Assembly (NCBI GenBank): GCA_036274895.1
Contig: DASUEU010000077.1
Location: forward strand, 1-32,739
Direction: 5' to 3'
Length of the DNA stretch: 32,739 nt
From: CALMKX01 sp036274895
GTDB lineage: Bacteria; Acidobacteriota; Thermoanaerobaculia; Multivoradales; SZUA-115
In this document: positions 22,992-29,793 of the stretch, piece after piece
Layout: every line of letters begins with the position of its first letter
Position numbering within the stretch: the stretch's first letter is position 1
Notes under the pieces: model-generated
Told to the model about the DNA's origin: nothing
Database searches by the model: none
What the model saw: only the letters and a program-made list of their open reading frames with translations
Position numbers and translations under genes: made by a program

Positions 22992-25546
22992 GCTGGATGA
23001 AGGGCACGATCGAAGAGTTCAAGGGAGACCCGGCAAAGCACGCACACCACCGCAAGGTGAAGACCGAGCCGAACCAGCCGTTCGAGAAGATGCACTATCT
23101 GGAGGTCGAGAAAGCCCTCGCAGCCGGTTACGCCGAGGCGGAGCTGGGCCAGGGCAAGACGATCGAGTTCCGGGGCGGCCCGGGAGCCAAGGGTCCAGTT
23201 GTCGTGGAGGTGAAGCCGCCCGAGCGTGTGGTGCGGACGCTTGGACCGGCACCGGCGGCCAGCGACGACGAATTCCACAACCCCTACCACTTCCTGCCTC
23301 TCGCGCCGCCGCCTGTGGGGACCCTACAGCCGGTGGCCGCTCTGCTCGAAACAAACACCTTTCACGATCGGTTCTGCGCCGACCGCTTCACCGGCCGTCT
23401 GGTCTGCCAGGTGACGACCGAGGGGCCGATGGTGATCGGGGGGCGGCAGGAGAAGTCGCCCGAAGGCGAGAAGCGCGAGACGGAGGTGCAGCCGTTCACG
23501 CTGCCCGACCCGGAGAAGCCAGGCGAGCGGCGCCCGGCCATCCCCGCCAGCACGCTGCGCGGCCTGATCTCGAACCTCTTCGAGGCCGCGACCGGCTCGG
23601 CGATGCGGGTGCTGCCGGAGCGAGAGTTCACGCGGAGAGCGGACTTCCAGAAGGACTTCCTTTCGGAGATCGGTATCGTGCGCCGCCACAACAGCGCGCT
23701 AATGCTCCAGCCCCTGACGATCTCGACCGATGAGATGACCAGGCTCTGTGCCAGCGGCAAGAGCATCAACCCGCACCGAGCGCGCATCGTCTTGAACGGC
23801 TACGAACACCCAAAGGGCGCCAAGCAGACGACCGCGAGCGCCTTCCTCGGGGCAGCCGCGCCGCGTAGCGCGTCGGCCTCGAACCAACAGGACTTCTGGT
23901 ACGTGCGCCTAGATAGGGTGACACCTCACGAGAAGCGGACTCGAAGCCGAGACGGCCTGGGAAGGCTGCTGGCCTGCATCGGTCTTGACCTGCCGTCTGG
24001 AGAAGCCCCGATCCCGCATGACGTGTGGACGGCCAAGCCCGAGCCGGAGCGGAGTCTCTACACCCGCGGTTTGCTGTTCATCTTCGGTCTGAACGGCAGC
24101 AAAGCCAAGAATCTGCCCCCGGAAAAGAAGCATGAGTACTTCATCCCGTACTCTGCAACGCAGGAAGCAGCGACCAGTGGGTTCTTCCCGATCCCTTCCG
24201 CAGTTCTCGAGGATTTCGAGAGGATCGCCCGGAGTGCCGCGGCTTTGCCAAGAGGCGGTGAGGACGAGGACTTCCCCTACGTGCCCGCTGGCAGGAAGCC
24301 CCTCGATGAGGAGCACGGCTGGCGGCCCGAGGAAGGAGATGTCTTGTACTTCAAACGGGACGGGACGGGTAGGAGTATTGCTCACTTATCATTCTCGTCG
24401 ATCTGGCGACGGAGCGTCGAAGGCTCACTTCACGGTGCCGTCAAGAAGGTCGATGCCGAGCTCGTACCGTTCGACGAGGGCCGCCAACAGGTCACCCTCG
24501 CCGAGCAGGTCTTCGGGTTCGTGGAGCAGCGCAAGGAGACAGGAGAGGAAGGCGCCCGTGCACTGGCCGGTCGAGTGCGCTTCTCGCACGGCTTGGCCTG
24601 CTCGAATTCGGACACGCGGGCACATGGATGGTGCCTGTTCGACGCTCCTCGCACACTCAGAATCCTGGCTTCTCCCAAGCCGCCGAGTCCATCGCTTTAC
24701 TTCGGCCAGCACGGCCACGTCTCGAAGATGGACCTGAGTCTAGAGAAGCACTTCCCCGCGGGCCGGAAGGTCTACCTCCATCACCGAGACCCCAAGGAAC
24801 CACCGGCCTACTGTGACCAGCCGGAGGAGGCGAAGCGCCACTTGCACTTGAAGGCCAACCCAGTCCGCCCCGGGGTGAGCTTCCTCTTCCACATCGACTT
24901 CCAGAACCTGACCCGACCCGAGCTGGCCCTCCTCTGCTTCGCCCTGCGGCCCTCCGAGGCGTTCCGCCACAAGCTCGGCCTGGGCAAGCCGCTGGGGCTG
25001 GGAACGGTGGAGATCGAGCCTGCTGTGCTGGGGTTGGTCGATCCCACCAGCCGCTATTCCGCCATTGGCCTATTCGGGCCGAAGTACGCCGCGCTCGACG
25101 GCATGTGGTGCGATGACACCCTCGAGCCCTTTCTGGAAGCTCGCTACCGCCACGAGAGGATCGATCCTGCAGGGCTGGAAGAGGACGACCGCTTCTCGAA
25201 GATCGCCGAGCTGCTGCAGGAGGGCCGTCGCTGGGTCAGAGAGAGGGCGCCCTCGGTCGCTGGCACGCTCGAAGTGATCGGGGATCCCCGGCAGGTCCGG
25301 GCCGAGGTCAGCTATCCGCTGGTCGCGGTGCAGCAGGGAGACAGCGAGCACTTTCAGTGGTTCGTGGCCAACGAGACCCTCGCTCGCACCGACCGCAAAT
25401 ATCGTGAGAAGGCCGGCTTGCTCGATCCTCAGTGCCTCCAGCCGATAGAAGTCGGCAAGAAGCTCCCCACTCTCAAGAGGCTGCCCGACGCCGACGAGCT
25501 CAACAAGCGGATCAAAAAGGCCAAGGACGAGCTGCACAACCGATGA
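22988..25546 (+). CDS. Large Cas7-like RAMP with insertion (TIGR03986-like)
   Basis: An 852-residue RAMP protein. After a ~95-residue N-terminal region comes the TIGR03986-type core: HNPYHFLPLAPPPV, DRFTGRLVCQVTTEGPMVIGG, and PAIPASTLRGLISNLFEAATG (residues about 177-197). The middle (about 270-560) reads as insertions into the RAMP fold, and the core resumes with LACFALRP-like strands and KLGLGKPLGLGTVEIEP (about 661-677). It corresponds to the 'Cas7 with insertion' subunit of III-Dv complexes, which usually caps the backbone near the crRNA 3' part. The insertion-coding DNA, about 24,050-24,700, is visibly lower in G+C than its surroundings. It overlaps csx19 and cas2 by ATGA. Confidence 0.82.
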   Translation: MSWMKGTIEEFKGDPAKHAHHRKVKTEPNQPFEKMHYLEVEKALAAGYAEAELGQGKTIEFRGGPGAKGPVVVEVKPPERVVRTLGPAPAASDDEFHNPYHFLPLAPPPVGTLQPVAALLETNTFHDRFCADRFTGRLVCQVTTEGPMVIGGRQEKSPEGEKRETEVQPFTLPDPEKPGERRPAIPASTLRGLISNLFEAATGSAMRVLPEREFTRRADFQKDFLSEIGIVRRHNSALMLQPLTISTDEMTRLCASGKSINPHRARIVLNGYEHPKGAKQTTASAFLGAAAPRSASASNQQDFWYVRLDRVTPHEKRTRSRDGLGRLLACIGLDLPSGEAPIPHDVWTAKPEPERSLYTRGLLFIFGLNGSKAKNLPPEKKHEYFIPYSATQEAATSGFFPIPSAVLEDFERIARSAAALPRGGEDEDFPYVPAGRKPLDEEHGWRPEEGDVLYFKRDGTGRSIAHLSFSSIWRRSVEGSLHGAVKKVDAELVPFDEGRQQVTLAEQVFGFVEQRKETGEEGARALAGRVRFSHGLACSNSDTRAHGWCLFDAPRTLRILASPKPPSPSLYFGQHGHVSKMDLSLEKHFPAGRKVYLHHRDPKEPPAYCDQPEEAKRHLHLKANPVRPGVSFLFHIDFQNLTRPELALLCFALRPSEAFRHKLGLGKPLGLGTVEIEPAVLGLVDPTSRYSAIGLFGPKYAALDGMWCDDTLEPFLEARYRHERIDPAGLEEDDRFSKIAELLQEGRRWVRERAPSVAGTLEVIGDPRQVRAEVSYPLVAVQQGDSEHFQWFVANETLARTDRKYREKAGLLDPQCLQPIEVGKKLPTLKRLPDADELNKRIKKAKDELHNR

Positions 25547-25818
25547 GGTTCGTCGTCGCCTACGACATCTCCGACGACAAGAAGCGCACCAAGGTCGCCG
25601 AGATGCTGCAGAACTTCTTGACCCGCGTCCAGCTCTCGGTGTTCGAGGGCGACCTCGAGCCCGCCGTGCTGGCGCGGGTGGTGAAGAAGGCGCTGCCCTT
25701 GCTCGACGTCGAGACGGACAGCATCCGCGTCTACCGCCTGTGCGGCACCTGCGCGCCGCGGGTGGACGTCTACGGCGCGGGCGTCAAGATCCGCACCGAC
25801 GAGGTCACCATCCTGTGA
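25543..25818 (+). CDS. cas2: Cas2 adaptation protein
   Basis: A 91-residue Cas2: MRFVVAYDISDDKKRTKVAEML with the conserved first-strand aspartate (D8), then SVFEGDL, and IRVYRLCG near residue 66. Cas2 dimers bridge two Cas1 dimers in the spacer-integration complex. It starts inside the stop of the large Cas7 gene (ATGA) and ends 7 bp before the RT-primase gene, so effector and adaptation genes form one transcription unit. Confidence 0.95.
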   Translation: MRFVVAYDISDDKKRTKVAEMLQNFLTRVQLSVFEGDLEPAVLARVVKKALPLLDVETDSIRVYRLCGTCAPRVDVYGAGVKIRTDEVTIL

Positions 25819-25825
25819 GCAGGCC

Positions 25826-28591
25826 ATGAGCTTCCTCGAAGAGCTGGCCGCCCCCGCCACCCTGCGGCGCGCCTGGGACAGCGTGGCCGCCAAGCGCGGC
25901 GTGCCGGGCATCGACCGCGTGTCGATCGACGACTTCCGGCGTGACCTCGAAGCGAACCTCGCCAAGCTCTGCCAGGAGATCACCCAGGGCAAGTACCGGG
26001 CCCTGCCGGTCAAGCGCCTTCGCCCGGCGTTTCTCGCCACTTCGGATCGTGCCCTGGTGGTGCCGGCCGTGCGCGACCGTGTGGTGCAGCGGGCCATTGC
26101 TGACCTGCTTTCGCCCCACGTGGAGCCCCTGCTCTCGCCGGCCTGCCGGGCCTTTCGCAAGGGGGCCTCGGCCATGGCCACGGCCGAGGAGGTGGGCCGG
26201 TGGGTGCAGACGGACACCCCTTGGGTGCTGAGAGCGGACGTCAAGGGCTTCTTCGACCACATCCAGCCCGAGATCCTGCTCGCCAAGCTGGCCCCCTTGG
26301 TCGATGAAGCGGGCCTGCGCTTCCTCGGGCGTATCGTGCGCTGCCGGGTCTTTGACCACGACCAAGTGGCCGAGATGGTGGTGGGCATCCCCCAGGGCTC
26401 GCCGCTCTCGCCGCTGCTCGCCAACCTCTACCTGGCCGACCTCGACCGCGAGCTCGCGGCCGAGCATCCCCGCTACCTGCGCTACTGCGACGACCTGATC
26501 TTGCTCGAGGCCGAGAAGGCCCGGCTGGAGGCCGCGCTCACCCGCCTGGAAGAACTGCTGGGCCCCCTGGGCCTGACGCTGAACGAGGCCAAGAGCCGCC
26601 TGTGCCGGGCCGAGGACGGCTTCGTGTTCCTGGGCTACCACTTCGGCCCCACCGGCCGGGGCCCGGCGGTCAAGGCGATCGAGGCCCTGCACTTCCGCCT
26701 GGGGGAGATGGAGGGCTCCGGGAACCTCGATCCTGCCGAGCTGGACGCTCTCCACCGCGGCTGGACCAACTACTTCGGGGACCACCCGGAGGTGTGGAGC
26801 GGCTCCGCGCTCGGCATCCTGGCCCTGCTGCGCGCCGGGCACCCGCCCGCCGGGCGGGAGAGCTGGATCGCCGACCTGCTCGACGCCCGCCGGCGACTGA
26901 GTCCCGCTCCCGGCCCCCTGGCCCTGGCGCTCGCCCAGGCCTGGCAGGGCGCCGGACACGAGGAGCAGGCCTGGCTGGAGCTCGCTGACTTGCCCGAGCC
27001 GCCGGCCGAGCTGGTGCAGCGTTGGGCGGAGACCTTGAGGGTGCCCGAAGAGGGGCTCCGCGGCGCCTTGCCTCGCCTCAGCGGCCCGCGGGCCGAGCGG
27101 CGCGGGGCCCTCGCCGAGGTGGCGGCCGAGCTGGGCCGCTTCGACGCGGCGGCGAAGCTCTCCGGGCTGGCCCTCGCGGCCCGGGAGGCCGAGGCGGCAC
27201 GGGAGCGCAGCGGGCCGGCGTGGCTCGACCCGGACGAGGGGGACCTCGACCTGCTGCTCGGCTTCTTCCAGGGCCGCGAGGGGGTGCACGCGGTGGAGTC
27301 GGTGGCCCGCGGGGGACACCGCACCTTCGTGCCCGTCCAGCGCGCCTTGCTGCCGGAGGATTGGCGAGCCCACCTGGCCGGAGAGAAGACCCTCGCCCTG
27401 CCCCTGATTCGTGCCGGCAACACCTGCCTGCTGGGCGTGCTCGACGTGGACCTCGAACGCAAGGCCCTACTCGAGACCCCGGGCCAGGCCGAGGAGCTGC
27501 TCGGCCGCGCCCTGGCCGCGGCGTTGCGGCTGCGCGCCGAGCTGGGGCGCCGCGGGGTGGAGTGCCTGCTGGAGCTGTCCGGCGCCAAGGGCCACCACCT
27601 GTGGATCCGGCTCCAGGAGCCGCTGCCCGCCGCACGGCTGCGGCGGTTCCTGCTCGCGGTGGTGGCGGCGGCCGGGCCGCTGCCCGAGGGGGTGCGGGTG
27701 GAGGAGTTTCCCAACCGCGATCGGTTGCGGCCGGAGGAGTGGCGGCCTTGCGTCAAGCTGCCCCTGGGCGTTCACGGCAAGACCGGCCGGCGCTGCGAGT
27801 TGCTCGACGGCCAGGGCAAGCCGTTGGTCGAGCCTCTCGAAGCGATCCGCAGCTTGAGGCGGGCGGCCCCCGAAGCCCTGCTCGCCGAGGGAGCAGGTGC
27901 CGTAGAGACCCCGGAGGCTCCGCCCCCGGCGGTCGACCCCGAGCTCGGGCCGCGGGCTCGCAAGATGATCGAGGGCTGCCACGTGCTCGGCTACCTCGCC
28001 CGGCGGGCACGGGAGACCTCCTACCTCAATCACCGCGAGCGCAGCTCCCTGCTGTGCACCCTCGGCCATCTGGGCGAGGAGGGGGCGGCAGCCCTCCACT
28101 CGATCATCCGCCACACCTACAACTACCGGCGGGACGTGACCCAGCGCCACATCGAGAGGCTGCCGGCCTTTCCCATGTCCTGCCCCAAGCTCAAGGAGAT
28201 CCACCCCCAGGCGGCGGCCCTCGGGACCTGCTCGTGCGACTTCCGCATCCGCGGCAAGGGCTACCCGACACCCTTGCTGCTGGCCCTCAAGCCCTCCCAG
28301 ATCCCGGCCTTCCAGCCCCGCGCCAAGGAGACTCCGGCCCCGGTCTCTCCTTCCGCCAAGCCAGCGGAGAGCGTGCCGAGCCCGGCTTCCGAGGCCGAGG
28401 GCCAAGTCCAGCGCATCGCCGAGCTGAAGCGCCAGCGCCGCAGCCTGGAAGCGGCCATCCTCCGCACCGAGCAGGAGCTGGGGCAGCTGTTCGAGCGCGC
28501 CGGGACGGATCGCCTGGCGCTCGCCCTGGGAGTGTTGAAGCGGGTGGCCCGCGCCGAGGGCGAGGGCTGGGACTTTCTGATCGAGGTGTGA
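25826..28591 (+). CDS. Reverse transcriptase fused to a primase-polymerase (RT-CAPP)
   Basis: A 921-residue fusion. Residues 1-~320: group II intron-like RT with motif A RADVKGFFDHI (D138), GIPQGSPLSPLLANLYL (188-204) and catalytic YCDD (220-223). Residues ~320-470 are helical and unassigned. Residues ~470-690: archaeo-eukaryotic primase (PrimPol) catalytic domain with LDVDLE (D540, D542), LSGAKGHHLWIRL and CVKLPLG (K644). Residues ~700-815: a PriL/TOTE-like cysteine domain (C718, C744, C786, C802, C804) that may hold Fe-S or zinc. Residues ~858-895: coiled coil. CRISPR-associated primase-polymerases are known next to cas1-cas2, and RTs there can convert RNA into spacer DNA. The PrimPol could prime cDNA or complete second-strand synthesis. 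It sits 7 bp after cas2 and 2 bp before cas1. All catalytic residues I can check are intact. Confidence 0.9.
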   Translation: MSFLEELAAPATLRRAWDSVAAKRGVPGIDRVSIDDFRRDLEANLAKLCQEITQGKYRALPVKRLRPAFLATSDRALVVPAVRDRVVQRAIADLLSPHVEPLLSPACRAFRKGASAMATAEEVGRWVQTDTPWVLRADVKGFFDHIQPEILLAKLAPLVDEAGLRFLGRIVRCRVFDHDQVAEMVVGIPQGSPLSPLLANLYLADLDRELAAEHPRYLRYCDDLILLEAEKARLEAALTRLEELLGPLGLTLNEAKSRLCRAEDGFVFLGYHFGPTGRGPAVKAIEALHFRLGEMEGSGNLDPAELDALHRGWTNYFGDHPEVWSGSALGILALLRAGHPPAGRESWIADLLDARRRLSPAPGPLALALAQAWQGAGHEEQAWLELADLPEPPAELVQRWAETLRVPEEGLRGALPRLSGPRAERRGALAEVAAELGRFDAAAKLSGLALAAREAEAARERSGPAWLDPDEGDLDLLLGFFQGREGVHAVESVARGGHRTFVPVQRALLPEDWRAHLAGEKTLALPLIRAGNTCLLGVLDVDLERKALLETPGQAEELLGRALAAALRLRAELGRRGVECLLELSGAKGHHLWIRLQEPLPAARLRRFLLAVVAAAGPLPEGVRVEEFPNRDRLRPEEWRPCVKLPLGVHGKTGRRCELLDGQGKPLVEPLEAIRSLRRAAPEALLAEGAGAVETPEAPPPAVDPELGPRARKMIEGCHVLGYLARRARETSYLNHRERSSLLCTLGHLGEEGAAALHSIIRHTYNYRRDVTQRHIERLPAFPMSCPKLKEIHPQAAALGTCSCDFRIRGKGYPTPLLLALKPSQIPAFQPRAKETPAPVSPSAKPAESVPSPASEAEGQVQRIAELKRQRRSLEAAILRTEQELGQLFERAGTDRLALALGVLKRVARAEGEGWDFLIEV

Positions 28592-28593
28592 CG

Positions 28594-29577
28594 ATGCGCC
28601 TGCTCTACTTGACCGACCCCCACGCCCAGGTGCGCCGCAAGGACGAGCACCTGGAGGTCTGGGAGGGGGAGAAGAAGCAGGCGAACGTCCCGCTGCACGA
28701 GCTCGAGCGGATCGTGGTCTTCGGGGCAGTGCCGTTCACGCCGCAGGCGTTCGCACTGCTGCTGGACAAGGGGATCGACGTGTCCTTCCTCTCCGGCTAC
28801 GGCAAGTACCGGGGCTCCCTGCTGGCGGCGGAGTCGAAGAACGTCTACCTGCGCCTGGCGCAGTACGAGCGCTTCCGCCATGGCAGCTTCCGGCTGGCTT
28901 TTTGCCGGGCGGTGGTGACGGCGAAGATCACGGCGCAGCTGAGGGTGCTCGCCCGGCACGCTCGCAGCCAGCGGGAGGGGGTCGAAGAAGGGGCGAGAAC
29001 GGAGCTCGTGCAGCTCCTGAAGCAGGTGGGAGAAGCCGGAACGCCGGAGAGCTGCCAGGGAATCGAAGGCATCGCCGCCGCGGTGTACTTCCAGCAGTTC
29101 CGCCACATGCTCACGGCCTGCGAGTTTCCGGGCCGCAAGCAGCGGCCGTCGACCGACCCGGCCAACGCCCTGCTGAGCCTGGGCTACGTGATGCTGGGCA
29201 ACGAGATTGCGAGCCTACTCGAGGCGCTGGGGCTCGACCCGGCCGTGGGCTTCCTCCACGGCCTGCGCTACGGCCGCCAGTCCCTCGCCCTCGACCTCGT
29301 GGAACCCTACCGCCAGCCGGTGATCGACCGCCTGACGCTGCGCCTGCTCAATCTCAAGCAGTTCACGGCCAAGGACTTCGAGGGCGGTGAGAAGGGGCTG
29401 CGCCTGGTGCCGGAGGCCCTGAAGCGCTACCTCGACGAGTACGAGAAGCACCTGCGTTCGCCGAGTGAGGGGGCGGGGACTGCCTCGTGGCGAGAGCGGT
29501 TGAAGGGCCAGGTGGAAGGGCTGCGCACGATGGTGATGAACGACCAGGTGGAGGCGCTGTGGGTTTGGGACGGCTGA
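28594..29577 (+). CDS. cas1: Cas1 spacer integrase
   Basis: A 327-residue Cas1 with the metal-binding residues in GIEGIAAAVYF (E158), GFLHGLRYGRQSLALDLVEPYR (H222, D234, E237) and the conserved N-terminal beta domain (IVVFGAVPFTPQAFALLLDKGI). It is not fused to the RT, unlike many RT-Cas1 proteins; the RT is the upstream gene. The next feature is the leader of array 2, so this Cas1 most likely feeds that array. Confidence 0.95.
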   Translation: MRLLYLTDPHAQVRRKDEHLEVWEGEKKQANVPLHELERIVVFGAVPFTPQAFALLLDKGIDVSFLSGYGKYRGSLLAAESKNVYLRLAQYERFRHGSFRLAFCRAVVTAKITAQLRVLARHARSQREGVEEGARTELVQLLKQVGEAGTPESCQGIEGIAAAVYFQQFRHMLTACEFPGRKQRPSTDPANALLSLGYVMLGNEIASLLEALGLDPAVGFLHGLRYGRQSLALDLVEPYRQPVIDRLTLRLLNLKQFTAKDFEGGEKGLRLVPEALKRYLDEYEKHLRSPSEGAGTASWRERLKGQVEGLRTMVMNDQVEALWVWDG

Positions 29578-29590
29578 GCCGGCGAGGGCC

Positions 29591-29633
29591 CGCCAAACCT
29601 CCCGGGACCCCGAAAAGGGGGGGAGGTTTGGCG
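29591..29633. terminator. Strong hairpin after cas1
   Basis: CGCCAAACCTCCC (29591-29603) pairs perfectly with GGGAGGTTTGGCG (29621-29633) around a 17-nt loop: a 13-bp stem starting 14 nt after the cas1 stop. No T run follows, so it may be a factor-aided terminator or a leader-binding element. The right arm GGAGGTTTGGCG recurs at 29735-29746. Confidence 0.6.
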
Positions 29634-29793
29634 GTGGTGGCAAATGGAGGCCAAGTCTCTTAGAATGATGGCGTTAGATTGCAGTGAGAGCGTCGGCCTC
29701 GGGCCCCCGATGCAAGATTCGCGGGACGGCCCGAGGAGGTTTGGCGTAACGGCAGTGCAAGGCGCTGAAAAAGCGCGACTTACGGGCGCCACG
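29634..29793 (+). promoter_or_regulatory. Leader of CRISPR array 2
   Basis: This 160-nt gene-free stretch is locally A/T-richer than its surroundings (AAGTCTCTTAGAATGATGGC) and lies between cas1 and the first repeat. It holds a second copy of GGAGGTTTGGCG (29735-29746). The repeats end ATTGCGAC in + orientation, so transcription should start here. No clear promoter boxes are seen. Confidence 0.6.

Noticed and set aside
25611..25640. GAACTT followed by CTCTCGG inside cas2
   Set aside because: The second box is displaced and lacks the GAA end. Likely chance in coding sequence.
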